A stretch of 64,000 nt of DNA, from assembly GCF_002975435.1 (NCBI RefSeq), contig NZ_PCPT01000003.1:186001-250000 (forward strand), given 5' to 3'. Source of the stretch: Arthrobacter sp. MYb227 (GTDB lineage: Bacteria > Actinomycetota > Actinomycetes > Actinomycetales > Micrococcaceae). This document shows positions 1 through 9,407 of the stretch, piece after piece. A program made the position numbers and the translations under genes. Position 1 is the stretch's first letter, and each line of letters opens with the position of its first letter. The notes beneath the pieces are model-generated. The model had not been told where the DNA came from and did no database searches. It saw only the letters and a program-made list of their open reading frames with translations.

Positions 1-1336
1 AAACACTTACGTGGGTTTGCGCCTTGGCCAGTGAATCCTTGAGAATAACAGTGGTTCCGTCCTCCATGACGTGAGCCATTGCATGGAGTCGGCCCGCAGT
101 CCCAAGCTCATGTGTGGGCGAATACACGCCGCAAATGGGGATGGGCGATTGCCTGGTAGACCGAGGTACACTGCTCACTTCTTGGTGATGCTCGGTGGTG
201 AGCCTGAGCAATTGCGTGGTGAGCCTACTGCGTGAACGTATCAACACGAACAAGCTCACCGCAAAGGTCACCAACAGGGGGAGCGAGGCGGCCAGCCATG
301 CTACTTGTCCATCGTAGGGAGTCTCGAGTGAATTAGGATGTAGCGCACCAATGGTTGGCACCAGAGCAATGACAGAAATGACCAGGCCGATGGCTCCATA
401 AGCGTAAGACTTTTGTTTTTCGAATCTGTCCTGAAGCTTATGGACTTGCTCTTCTTTATCAGCGAGTGCGGCATCAAGAAGGCGTTGCCGATCTTCTGTG
501 AGTAAGCGTTCGCGGTTTGCTGCTTCGCGGGCTTCTTCGAGGGAGCCTTCCCGTTGTTTGGCCAAGGATTGTTGGAGCACCGGGATAGTTGTTGTTGCTT
601 CTCGATGCAGAATGGCTAGGCGCTGAACACTGCGCGTAATGCCACCGAGGTCGGTTTGATGAGCAGATTTTTGCGTACTCAGCGTGATGTGCGCATGGAT
701 GATGCTGTGTAGCAGCGCGGTACCCCAAGCCTGCCACGCGGAGAATTCACTTTCCTCACCGTTTATCGGACCCGCGGACCATTGCCGAAATTCATGGCTC
801 AGCCTAGTGATATTTGTTTCTATCGCTAGTTCCAGAATCTGGGTTGGCGGATCTAAATCCGGGTCGATTTGCCGTATGGCGGCAGGGTCGATGTCGAGTG
901 CAGGAGATTCGATGAATAGACGGCTCCACGAGACAGGGCTGCCTGGAGCGCCCGTCTCTGGGCCGAGAATGGAAGAAGGAACCAGCGGCACCTCGGGGAA
1001 GAGCTCAAAGACGCTTTGAGAACTACGACCGAGGATATCTAGCGCGCGGTCAACTACTTCTTGAAGATCGGCGCGGCTGATTTCGCTGGTGCCCGGTACA
1101 GCAAGTTGTACGTTTGATTCGATTGAAACAACCGGGCAACATCCTTGAATCCACCACAGCTCCACGGTAAAAGATTCCGAGGTGTTTGGAGTGTTTGACG
1201 TAACTTTTGCTGTTGGCTGTAGCGGTGTGCCGGGATATAGGAATGTCGAGAGATGGATTGGCTCATGTGAGGTTCCGAGTCGGTGCTGTCCAAAATCTGG
1301 ATCATGCACCAAATTTACCGCGAATGCGATTTTCAC
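1..1336 (-). CDS. Coiled-coil membrane protein, 3' end beyond window
   Basis: An uninterrupted reading frame of about 445 codons runs off the left edge of the window, so the C-terminus is missing. The GTG start at 1336 is preceded by a perfect AGGAGG about eight bases upstream. The first ~230 residues look like a soluble domain I do not recognise. A charged Glu/Arg/Gln-rich stretch at roughly residues 245-305 looks like a coiled coil. Two hydrophobic segments follow, at about 307-328 and 340-365, separated by a short loop. The remainder is probably cytoplasmic and ends in the window around a HAMAHVMEDG stretch. Function is unknown; a membrane-anchored sensor or effector is only a guess. Confidence 0.75.
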   Translation of the reverse strand, partial: MKIAFAVNLVHDPDFGQHRLGTSHEPIHLSTFLYPGTPLQPTAKVTSNTPNTSESFTVELWWIQGCCPVVSIESNVQLAVPGTSEISRADLQEVVDRALDILGRSSQSVFELFPEVPLVPSSILGPETGAPGSPVSWSRLFIESPALDIDPAAIRQIDPDLDPPTQILELAIETNITRLSHEFRQWSAGPINGEESEFSAWQAWGTALLHSIIHAHITLSTQKSAHQTDLGGITRSVQRLAILHREATTTIPVLQQSLAKQREGSLEEAREAANRERLLTEDRQRLLDAALADKEEQVHKLQDRFEKQKSYAYGAIGLVISVIALVPTIGALHPNSLETPYDGQVAWLAASLPLLVTFAVSLFVLIRSRSRLTTQLLRLTTEHHQEVSSVPRSTRQSPIPICGVYSPTHELGTAGRLHAMAHVMEDGTTVILKDSLAKAQTHVSV

Positions 1337-1569
1337 AGGGGGTCCCTCCTGAAATGATGGTTGAGAACATCCTAGTCCCGAAGCCTTTTTAAGGGTTCAA
1401 AACGCTCTTTGACTCGCGCACTAGTGCTGCTCAATATGACAACTGTCAACGTGAGTCGGTAGTCACCCGCAAAAATCAGGGCCGAGGATTGTGGTACAGC
1501 TCGCATTGATAGATAGGCTAAAACGAAAAGAGGAATTGGTGCCAAGCACCTGTAACGAAGGATGTTGAC

Positions 1570-2397
1570 ATGAGTCAAACAGCAACCGAGCCTGACCTGC
1601 CGGAACTCGCGGTGGGAGATTTCTACTACCAGCCCTTGGGCAATGGGCACTATCGCTCGACTGTGCATGCGCAGGGTGCTTGGAATCCGCATGAGCAGCA
1701 TATGGCTCCGGCTACCGGGATCCTGGTTCATGAAATGGAGAAGTTCCAGCCACGCGAGGAAATGCGTATGGCTCGGATCAGCTTGGATATTCATGGCATC
1801 ATCCACGCTGGAGACTTTGAGATCAAGACCCGGATGATTCGTCCGGGACGAACAATTGAGTTGATTGAAGGGGAAATGATTTCGCAGGGCCGGACCTGTG
1901 TGGTGGCCCGGGGCTGGCGGTTGAAGACGAGTGATTCAACTGCGGTGGCGGCCCTGGAAGATACAGAGGTGACGCATCCCGAAGAGTTGGTTGCTTTTGA
2001 GGGAATGACGCCATGGCCGGGTGGTTATATTCGGGGCCTTGAATTCCGTGGTGCCAACGGGCATCGCCCGGGCAAGGGCGTGGTGTGGATGCGCAACCAC
2101 TTTGAGATGGTTCAAGGCATCCAGAGTCCAGACTTTGTTCGCCTGATGGGCATGGTTGATACCGCCAATGGGGTAGCACCGCGTGTTGCACCCGGACCAG
2201 GATCGTGGATGTTCCCCAATGTTGATCTGCAGATTCACATGTACCGAGCACCGGTTGGTGAATGGTTGGGTATCGAGGCTCAGCAGACCTATGGAACCGA
2301 TGGCATTGGGCTGACCTCTGCGGTATTGCATGATATTAATGGGCCGTTTGGTCGTACCGAGCAGATTCTTACCGTTCGACCACTGCCTGGGCAATAA
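1570..2397 (+). CDS. Thioesterase-like (double hotdog) protein
   Basis: This 275-residue protein resembles acyl-CoA thioesterase-like proteins of the TesB/double-hotdog type. It has an N-terminal half containing a GHYRSTVHAQGAWNP stretch and a hotdog-like segment (HAGDFEIKTRMIRPGRTIEL). The C-terminal half contains PNVDLQIHMYR and GEWLGIEAQQTYG, typical of the second hotdog. The length fits the family. The ATG start has a GAAGGA eight bases upstream. It is monocistronic, with the next gene convergent. The family call is fairly secure; the natural acyl substrate cannot be told from sequence. Confidence 0.8.
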   Translation: MSQTATEPDLPELAVGDFYYQPLGNGHYRSTVHAQGAWNPHEQHMAPATGILVHEMEKFQPREEMRMARISLDIHGIIHAGDFEIKTRMIRPGRTIELIEGEMISQGRTCVVARGWRLKTSDSTAVAALEDTEVTHPEELVAFEGMTPWPGGYIRGLEFRGANGHRPGKGVVWMRNHFEMVQGIQSPDFVRLMGMVDTANGVAPRVAPGPGSWMFPNVDLQIHMYRAPVGEWLGIEAQQTYGTDGIGLTSAVLHDINGPFGRTEQILTVRPLPGQ

Positions 2398-2492
2398 GTG
2401 TAGAAACACTGGTGGGTGGCGTAGTTTCTTGGATTTCGCTGCGCGACCAGCACTGCGCGGCTTGAGCTACACAGGGCTAATTTTAGTAATAA

Positions 2493-3053
2493 TTATGCCC
2501 CGGTAATTTTACTCTCGGCATTTTGGAAGGCTTCCTCAAGCGCGGTGATGGCTAGTCTATAACCCCCCTGTGCATTCTCAGCCGTAGTGGATGCGGGCCG
2601 AGCACGAAATTGTTCGGCCCGGGCCAGCGCTTGAGTGAGTGCGGAAATTTCTGGCACATGTATGTCGTGCATCCCCGGGTAGTCGATACGTGCAGCGGGG
2701 TCGAGCTCGTAACGGATCCAGCGGTTGAGGACAGAGTCATGCCGATCGGTGAGCATTTGTTGGTTTGTGGCATTAAAGTATTCGTTGCGTTCGGTCCGCT
2801 GGCGCGCACGTTGGTATATCGCATGTTTTGCGGTGGATAGTGCGGCTGCTAGGGAGAGCAGTAGGGTGGCTGCGCCGGCCCACGGCGAAATGGCCGATGC
2901 AATCAGTAATAACGGAAGGTAGATGCATGCACCGGTGAAGGCATACCAGAAGCTTGCATCGGGGTCCTCAGGGTTCACGGACTTAGTAACTGCTTGCCAG
3001 ATAGTTGTGGCAGTAACGAGTATTGCGGATAGACCGAGTGCGATAGCAAGCAT
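2493..3053 (-). CDS. Hypothetical two-TM membrane protein
   Basis: This 186-residue protein starts at an ATG with a good GGAGGT site seven bases upstream. The first ~20 residues form one hydrophobic segment, and a second hydrophobic region lies at about residues 38-72 (LPLLLIASAISPWAGAATLLLS). The C-terminal ~110 residues are soluble, charged and mostly helical. I do not recognise a family. It reads away from the kinase-like gene and is convergent with the thioesterase gene. Confidence 0.65.
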   Translation of the reverse strand: MLAIALGLSAILVTATTIWQAVTKSVNPEDPDASFWYAFTGACIYLPLLLIASAISPWAGAATLLLSLAAALSTAKHAIYQRARQRTERNEYFNATNQQMLTDRHDSVLNRWIRYELDPAARIDYPGMHDIHVPEISALTQALARAEQFRARPASTTAENAQGGYRLAITALEEAFQNAESKITGA

Positions 3054-3165
3054 GTCGACTACCTCCGAAGGCTGCGCGGCCCGGAACGGTATATACCGAG
3101 CCTAGTCTCCCATTTCACCCTGAACTGGCTGAACGGGTCAAGGGTGCGAGGAGAATGCCCCCGTG

Positions 3166-3777
3166 CTACGTTCGTGGGGTAGCGAGCATCCTTTTGATCG
3201 TTTTCTTTTTCATTGGGATAAAACCGGCTTCCAGATATTTGGAGCGAATCTGTCGATCGGCGCGTAAAAGCGCATAACCGCGCTTGAGCAAGAAGAGGAT
3301 TGGCTTTCGACGTTCCTTCACATCACGGATGAAACGTCGCAGGGCGGTGAGAAGTGGTGAAACTTCGATGTAGTAGGCCTGAACGACTAAACCCAGTCCT
3401 TGCAGTGGGGCTAAGACCTCGCTGACGAAGATACCTTCGGCGATTAGCGGTCCTCCATTGAGCTCAATGGTATGAGTGCCGTCATAGCTTGAAGTGCTGA
3501 TTGCATAATTGGGCACATGAGTTTGCCCGGTCTCTAGTAATTCAACGATTCCATCAACCGCCTTGTCACAATTCCAAGTGCCTGGATGATCCCAATCAAC
3601 CTCACCATAAGGGGTTTGCGGCAAGGGCGAGGCCGGTGTGTGTTCACTAAGTTCGCGATAGAAGTTATCGAGTTCTAGGTGGGGGCGACCAAACTGATGG
3701 GCGAGGTAAGATTTACCGGATCCGGATGTTCCACCGAGCAATATTAAGGGAGTTTGTTGTTGCGGCACTTGACCCAT
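3166..3777 (-). CDS. Uridine kinase-like P-loop ATPase
   Basis: The protein has a Walker A motif GGTSGSGKSYLA near its N-terminus, followed by LELDNFYRE, which resembles the substrate-binding DDFY region of uridine kinases. The chosen ATG at 3777 gives about 203 residues; an upstream start at 3843 would overlap the divergent lipoate-ligase-like gene. A LIAEGIFVSEVLAPL segment and a basic C-terminus (RRFIRDVKERRKP) also fit uridine/phosphoribulokinase-like kinases. The phosphate acceptor is not known. The gene is divergent from the lipoate-ligase-like gene with only about 37 bases between starts. Confidence 0.8.
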   Translation of the reverse strand: MGQVPQQQTPLILLGGTSGSGKSYLAHQFGRPHLELDNFYRELSEHTPASPLPQTPYGEVDWDHPGTWNCDKAVDGIVELLETGQTHVPNYAISTSSYDGTHTIELNGGPLIAEGIFVSEVLAPLQGLGLVVQAYYIEVSPLLTALRRFIRDVKERRKPILFLLKRGYALLRADRQIRSKYLEAGFIPMKKKTIKRMLATPRT

Positions 3778-3814
3778 TATTCCCTTCACTGCCCGCGGAC
3801 CTAGAATCGAGCCC

Positions 3815-4558
3815 ATGAGTCTTTGGAATTCTGCTGCAAACACCGCGCTTCACCTAGTACATGATGAGCCAACGGGTGATCCAGAGGTGGATCTGATGAC
3901 GGGGATCCAACTATTGTCTGAGGTACGTGATGGGGTCAAACCTCAAACGCTTAGGCTTTATCGTCCGGATCCAACCCTGGCCTTCGGGCAACGCGATGTT
4001 CGTTTACCCGGCTACGATGCTGCGGTTCAGAGCGCCACCGAGCATGGATTTGCGCCGGTGGTACGCAAGGCCGGTGGACGGGCTGCGGCCTATCACCGGG
4101 GGTGCTTGATCGTTGACCATGTGGAACTTGCCCAAGAAGCCATGATGGGCCATCAGCAACGCTTCAAAGTACTGGGCCAGCTCTATGCTGATGCATTGCA
4201 AAGCGCTGGCGTCGATGCCCGAGTGGGGGAGATCGATGGAGAATACTGCCCGGGTGAATATAGCGTTCACGGTGTGCCTGCAACGGGATCTCCAACGCAG
4301 AATAAGGTCAAACTTGTGGGTACAGCACAACGCGTAGTCGGCGGAGCCTGGCTGTTTTCCAGTGTTTTTGTCATCGAGAATTCGGCGCCGATCCGAGCGG
4401 TACTCGATGATGTGTACAAGGCCATGGAAATTGACATGAATCCGGCAACGGCTGGCGCCGCAGATGATCTAGTGACGGGGCTGAGTGTCGAAAAATTCTG
4501 TGAGCATCTTGTTGCCGAATACCGAAAATACATTCCTGTCAATGAGTCAGGAACCTAG
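3815..4558 (+). CDS. Lipoate-protein ligase A family protein
   Basis: This 247-residue protein belongs to the biotin/lipoate A/B ligase superfamily. The RKAGGRAAAYHRG segment (about residues 87-99) corresponds to the conserved RxxGGGxxxH motif, with one Gly replaced. KLVGTAQRVV (about 168-177) carries the conserved Lys of the active site. It lacks the extra C-terminal domain of full E. coli LplA and is nearer in length to LipM-type octanoyltransferases or bifunctional short ligases. It probably transfers lipoyl or octanoyl groups to E2 or H proteins, but no lipA/lipB partner is nearby, so its specificity is uncertain. Confidence 0.8.
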   Translation: MSLWNSAANTALHLVHDEPTGDPEVDLMTGIQLLSEVRDGVKPQTLRLYRPDPTLAFGQRDVRLPGYDAAVQSATEHGFAPVVRKAGGRAAAYHRGCLIVDHVELAQEAMMGHQQRFKVLGQLYADALQSAGVDARVGEIDGEYCPGEYSVHGVPATGSPTQNKVKLVGTAQRVVGGAWLFSSVFVIENSAPIRAVLDDVYKAMEIDMNPATAGAADDLVTGLSVEKFCEHLVAEYRKYIPVNESGT

Positions 4559-4644
4559 GAAATTGCTGTTTTTACGAGCCCGATGCAGCCCCCTGACTAC
4601 ATATTTTGGTTCCAACGCGGCAAAAAGATTTGGAAGTGTTCTTA

Positions 4645-5613
4645 GTGAGTAAGCGAAGGCACAATGTTGGACTGCTGGCGATAGTTATTACCGCATTGTT
4701 GTGGGGGACTACCGGTACAGTTGCAACATTTGCTCCAGAGGTCGGCCCGTTGGCTATCGGTGCTGCTGCCCTAGGCATTGGTGGATTGCTGCAAGCGGTG
4801 ATTGCCATTCCTGCCTTGCGGGTTGCGGCTCCCCAATTGCGGGCCAACCGGGCGAAGGTATTACTCGGTGGCCTTGCCGTGGGAATTTATCCGTTGGCTT
4901 TCTATTCATCTATGCATTTGGCAGGTGTCGCCGTGGGCTCGGTACTCTCCTTGGCTTCGGCACCACTTGCCTCGGGTGTATTGGAATGGCTGGTGGATCG
5001 TAGGCCACTGAGCCGGTGGTGGATGCTGGCCGCGGGACTTGGGGTACTTGGCAGTACATTGCTGTGTGTCTCAAAGTTGCAAGGCGCAGCAACTGAACTT
5101 CTTCCAATGCTTGCCGGCATTGGGTTGGGGTTAATTGCTGGTGCCACCTATGCGACTTATTCGTGGGTGGTTCATGGGCTGATGCATGCGAGGGTGAGCC
5201 GGGGCGCAGCCATGGGGTCGGTGTTCGGTGTAGGTGGTGCCTTGCTGATCCCGGTATTGCTCGTGACGGGTGCTCCACTGGTGGCCTCGGGGCAGGGCTT
5301 TGCGGTTGCCGCATATATGGCGTTGGTGCCAATGTTCCTTGGTTATCTGCTCTTTGGGATGGGGCTGGCTCGGGTATCTGCAAGTACTGCAACCACCGTG
5401 ACGCTTCTTGAACCGGCTATTGCCACGGTGCTTGCTGTACTGATAGTTGGCGAGCAACTTGGCATCCTGGGTTGGGCAGGTCTTGGGGTGATTGCCTTGG
5501 TACTGGGGATCTTGGCCTTGGCACCAGCAAACGATTCGGCTGTCCCTGAGAAGAGAAATCATAAAGCGACGAGAATGGCAGCCGTGGTTGGATCTTTAGA
5601 GTCTGATTCTTAG
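4645..5613 (+). CDS. EamA/DMT-family transporter
   Basis: A ten-helix integral membrane protein of the drug/metabolite transporter superfamily, with two EamA halves. The first starts near LLAIVITALLWGTTGTVATF and the second near LPMLAGIGLGLIAGATYATYS. A TTG start at 4606 would also be open, but the GTG at 4645 is preferred because the hydrophobic first helix begins soon after it and a GGAAG lies upstream. The exported compound is not predictable. It follows the lipoate-ligase-like gene by about 85 bases. Confidence 0.85.
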   Translation: MSKRRHNVGLLAIVITALLWGTTGTVATFAPEVGPLAIGAAALGIGGLLQAVIAIPALRVAAPQLRANRAKVLLGGLAVGIYPLAFYSSMHLAGVAVGSVLSLASAPLASGVLEWLVDRRPLSRWWMLAAGLGVLGSTLLCVSKLQGAATELLPMLAGIGLGLIAGATYATYSWVVHGLMHARVSRGAAMGSVFGVGGALLIPVLLVTGAPLVASGQGFAVAAYMALVPMFLGYLLFGMGLARVSASTATTVTLLEPAIATVLAVLIVGEQLGILGWAGLGVIALVLGILALAPANDSAVPEKRNHKATRMAAVVGSLESDS

Positions 5614-5886
5614 GAGGCTTTGGACGGTTCCAGCTGGACTAATTATGGGATTGTTCATGGGGCGTGAATTGACAGCGGCGTTGCCCCAGAATTCGCGAAA
5701 TGAAATCCTCGGGGGCCGAGCAGATTTCGATGGCAGCGTTGTTGCCCGATTCGCTCTGGAGTTTTCGGCGTGTGGTATCAGCCTTCGCGTCATGCCATGA
5801 TGCTGTCTGGGCCCGAACTGAGCAACCGTTGTAATGAAATGTTTGAGCGGTGGAGGTCTTGTCAAGCCAGTGGGCTGGGGGGTGAG

Positions 5887-7338
5887 TTAGCCTGTGTGAG
5901 CATGTGTCGAGGACTCCTCTTTACTTGTGCGTAGTACGGATGCAGCGAAGTTTGCGTAGGCTTCGGGATTGGATTGGCGTTGGCGTAGTGAAACGAAGAC
6001 GCCGATGATTGCCACGAGCGGCAATAAGAGAGGTACCAGGTTGACCCACGCGGAATCGGAACCGGTGAGCGTCGGATAGTTCAGCGTGGCAAGGATGAAT
6101 CCAGCTCCCAACCCGAGGGCACCAATCGCCGGGGCAATGATTCCACGCCAGAGAGAACGGTCTTCTCGTTTCCAGAAGAACATCAATACCGCCACTGCGG
6201 TAATGGCCTGGACAAAGATGATTCCACGGGTTCCTAATCCCACGAAGCCTGCGGCAATCACCGTATACGGGTCAACGCCCAGTAACGCCATGAACCCCAG
6301 GATTAGTACGGTAAATGCGGTGATGGTGAGGCTAGCAATGTGTGGGCGTAGATGCCGTGCATGGAATCCACCAAAGACACGTGGCATCATCTGTTCGCGC
6401 CCCAGGGCAAAGAGGTAACGACTTGCCGCGTTATGCAGGGCCAAATAGGAGGCAAGGATGCTGGTGCACAGCAATACTGCAGTGGCGCTGTAAAGAGCTT
6501 CCCCGCCGTAGTCCTTCGCCAAGGTGAAGACCAAATCGCCAAGCTGGGATTCGGCCATGGCAGGTGCTTTCAGGCCACCGGCGGCACCGATAATAATCCA
6601 CGCGGTGATCACATAAAAAGCGGAGATCGAGGCTACCGAGATATACATGGCTCGCGGTACCGTACGCTCAGGGTTTTTGGATTCCTCGCCGTAGATTGCC
6701 GCCGATTCGAATCCAATGAAACTTGTTAACGCAAAGAGCAATGCAATGCCGAGGGTACTGGAGAAGGCTTGGTTTGGGGCGAACGAATCAATTGGGAACG
6801 CGGCGACTCCCTTAGTGCCGACCACCGCGATATTGAAAATGATCAGGATCGCAAACTCCAACACCATCAGTACTCCCAGCACCTTCACGGATAGCTCGGC
6901 GCTGCGATAGCCCAAGAAACCTACCAACGCGCTCCCGCAGGCGGTGAAAACAAACCAAGGTACCGACAAGCCAAGTCCAGCAAAGACCAAGTGGGTGAAG
7001 TAGCCGAATGCGGTTCCGATACCCAGTGCCATGGAGGTATAACCAACAAATGCCGCGTAGGCACCGGCGGCCCCCGCTGGTTTACCCATGGCCCGGGCTA
7101 TGTAGGTATAGAAGGCTCCCGAGTTCACTACGCGGGCGTTCATTGCCCCATAGCCCTCCGAGAAGCACAACAGGATCACCGCGGCAAGCACAAAAGCGGC
7201 GGGAAGCCCGATCCCGTTGGTCCGGGTGAGCGCCAGCGGAACGTTGCCCACCATCGCGCCCATGGGTGCGGCCGCCGCGATTACAAGAAAAACGACCTTG
7301 CGCGTCGAGAGGACCTGGCGCTGCGTGGGATCGGACAT
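5887..7338 (-). CDS. APC-family amino acid permease
   Basis: A polytopic membrane protein of about 483 residues with roughly 12 hydrophobic helices. The N-terminal LTRTNGIGLPAAFVLA and the SFIGFESAAIYGEESKNPERTVPRA segment around residue 220 are typical of the amino acid-polyamine-organocation superfamily. The ATG at 7338 is chosen because GGAGG lies about six bases upstream; an upstream start at 7356 lacks such a site. Substrate is unknown. The gene stands alone, behind a hairpin that separates it from the decayed region upstream. The 273 bases downstream (5614-5886) hold no convincing gene. Confidence 0.9.
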   Translation of the reverse strand: MSDPTQRQVLSTRKVVFLVIAAAAPMGAMVGNVPLALTRTNGIGLPAAFVLAAVILLCFSEGYGAMNARVVNSGAFYTYIARAMGKPAGAAGAYAAFVGYTSMALGIGTAFGYFTHLVFAGLGLSVPWFVFTACGSALVGFLGYRSAELSVKVLGVLMVLEFAILIIFNIAVVGTKGVAAFPIDSFAPNQAFSSTLGIALLFALTSFIGFESAAIYGEESKNPERTVPRAMYISVASISAFYVITAWIIIGAAGGLKAPAMAESQLGDLVFTLAKDYGGEALYSATAVLLCTSILASYLALHNAASRYLFALGREQMMPRVFGGFHARHLRPHIASLTITAFTVLILGFMALLGVDPYTVIAAGFVGLGTRGIIFVQAITAVAVLMFFWKREDRSLWRGIIAPAIGALGLGAGFILATLNYPTLTGSDSAWVNLVPLLLPLVAIIGVFVSLRQRQSNPEAYANFAASVLRTSKEESSTHAHTG

Positions 7339-7380
7339 GGGGGCCTCCGGTTGCACGTTACGGCCCGGTAGGAAATCGAC

Positions 7381-7412
7381 GCCTGCCTCAAACTAACCCT
7401 TAAGAGGCAGGC
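7381..7412 (-). terminator. Hairpin below decayed locus
   Basis: A perfect 9-bp inverted repeat (GCCTGCCTC / GAGGCAGGC) with a 14-base loop lies immediately after the stop at 7416 on the minus strand and upstream of the permease. There is no clear T-run. It probably ended transcription of the now-decayed gene. Confidence 0.45.
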
Positions 7413-7415
7413 AGA

Positions 7416-8406
7416 TCAAGAGTGGTGATCGGTTTTCATGAGGGGTTTGGTGTAGTAGCGGTAGCCTTGCTCGTTTACGACCGTTCCAAGAGCTTGACGG
7501 CGAATAGTACGATCCGGCTCGATCCATTGTAGATTTCTAGCCACCGACGATCTTCTCGGTTTTCTTCGCCAATTCTTCGATCCGCGGGGTGAGCTCGGTG
7601 AGCTGAGCATTGTACCTGTCCACGATCTTCTGTTGTTCACGCCGAATCGCGGTTAGGTACTCTGTAGCTGCCCCGGTGGACTTGCCACATTCAACATAGG
7701 CTGCAGCAAGCTCGGATTCTTTGGTCGTGGGGATATATCGATTGGGCTTGATGGCCGCGACATATTCCATACCGATTCGAATAATGATGTGTGGCTCTTG
7801 CGCTGGGCGCTCAAAGTCCCCGAACCTAATAGTGGTGTCGAATCCGGCAATACCTTGTGTATTTCGGGTGAGAGAATACTTCTGCTCAGCTAGGCATCGT
7901 ACGATGCGATCCAAGGGCTCCTTGGATAGTTCGCTGGCGGCAAGATTGAGATCGCTGTTCATACTTTGAGCGATATAGACGTAGTCGTCGAAATCCTTCT
8001 GCGCATTTTGCCGGGCATTGCCAAGACCATTTGGGGTCAGGAAGAAGGGCCGGTTAATACCACCATCGAGACCTTGGGCGCGGTGAACCAGTTCTCCTAT
8101 GGCAACGGGCAGAAGTCGGCTATCTCTGGCAACGGATAGGCAACGAAGAACCGGTTCCTAGTACGTGCTGCATAGCCTCACTCGGTTGTGCTGTTCTGGC
8201 TTGTTGGTAAGGCCACTTTTGGATACATGGAATTTTCTATGTCTGTCAAACGGTTTCCTAGATGTTTTTGAACGGGTCGAGGCAACTCGAACCATGACGA
8301 CGTGTCGTGCCAGATAGCATTTGACGCAGCATCGGATCTCTTCGCCGGTTGTCCCCTCGGTGCGGCGTATCTCAACGTATTCGTATGTCTTCGCGTCATG
8401 AGTCAC
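7416..8406 (-). pseudogene. Degraded gene(s) of unknown function
   Basis: Several coding-like segments lie in order on the minus strand but in different frames. An N-terminal piece (MTHDAKTYEYVEIRRTEG, from 8406) and an overlapping-frame piece ending in NSMYPKVALPTSQN are followed by stops near 8178 and 8160. A 200-codon open frame then runs from 8159 to 7537 with no start codon before an internal ATG at 7962. A short frame ending GYRYYTKPLMKTDHHS closes at 7416, just before a hairpin. The central part is helical and charged near its end (RIEELAKKTEKI). I do not recognise the family. The pieces may be one broken gene or two. Confidence 0.5.
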
Positions 8407-8495
8407 CCTGCTGACCGTAGCTATTTGCAGGACGCTGTCGAGCCTCCAGTCCCCGCCTTATTCAGTAGATGGCGCCCGCGCTTCTGACGACGGGG

Positions 8496-8606
8496 ATGAA
8501 TTTCACGCCAGTCAAACTGACGAAGGAAGACGGGTTGCGGACTCGTATTTCGTGCGACCAAGCCACCAAATATTTCGCCGCGGACACTGCGCGGGAGCCC
8601 TTCTGA
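8496..8606 (+). CDS. Possible 36-residue ORF
   Basis: An ATG preceded by GGGG opens a 36-codon frame beginning MNFTPVKLTKEDG and ending TAREPF. It sits between two decayed genes on the other strand and has no recognisable domain. It may be a remnant rather than a working gene. Confidence 0.2.
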   Translation: MNFTPVKLTKEDGLRTRISCDQATKYFAADTAREPF

Positions 8607-8632
8607 TGGAATAAGGGTGAATCCTCGCTGAT

Positions 8633-9275
8633 TTAATCCAACTCGTCGAACTTCTGTTCGTTGGACTTCAACTGCTCGTCGACGGCTAGCATGTGCTTGG
8701 CTCTACGGACCATCTCGGGCGAATTTTCCAGTAATAGTTGCGGCTGAAATACAGGGATCGATAGTCTTTATACTGGCGCGTTGTCTTGTTATTGCGGTGG
8801 TGCGGGTGATCCGTTCGGTAAGCGGCTAGAGCATCGAGATAAGTCGGCGATGAATTCTTGCCGTGTGTTGGACTGTAAGTCTTGGAATTCTGCCTGTGCA
8901 GCAGCAACCAAATGGCGAAGTTCTTTAGCGGGGTCTTTTTCGTATTCGTTCCAATGAGCGCGCAAGTGTTTCACCGCATGGGTCTATAACAATCCGGCAG
9001 CATGGTGACCCTTATGCTCAATGCGGTAGTTCGCAGTACCAAGTTGTATGAAGATGATGCTGACGCGGCAACTAGCTTCAATGCGTTTCATACGGACTTT
9101 ATCCATCTCAGCTGAGAACTTTCGTTTACTATAGCGACGCTCCAGAGTCGCGATTGGAACAGTCGCTGTTAGATTCACTGCCCCCGGCCCAACACGCAAA
9201 CCAAATGTATACCTGCCCGTTCTGGTAGCAGTTGCCCTGCTACGCGGCTGGGGCCTTTGAAAGATTTGTGCTCAT
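8633..9275 (-). pseudogene. Multi-lesion pseudogene, unknown family
   Basis: Starting from an ATG at 9275 (MSTNLSKAPAA), a coherent protein can be followed only by correcting several lesions. There is a frameshift after about 11 codons, then a long frame containing YTFGLRVGPGAVNLTATVPI. An in-frame amber codon sits at 8984-8986 (GLL-stop-THAVKHLRAHW). Two further frameshifts follow near 8840 and 8720, before a terminal piece ending EQLKSNEQKFDELD. The middle is helical and charged. No family recognised. The number of lesions points to an old inactivation, not one sequencing error. Confidence 0.6.
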
Positions 9276-9407
9276 GCCTAGGTGTATCCGGCGCCGAGGC
9301 TACTCCAAGGAAGAGATTATGTAGGCTGACCTGAATTTCTCTCTCTATAAGTCAATGTAGGGTTTAAACGATTTGCTAAACATTACGTTGTCTACTTTTG
9401 GGGAAGC

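Noticed and set aside
1823-2409. Minus-strand frames over the thioesterase gene
   Set aside because: Composition is atypical and they mirror the real gene on the plus strand.
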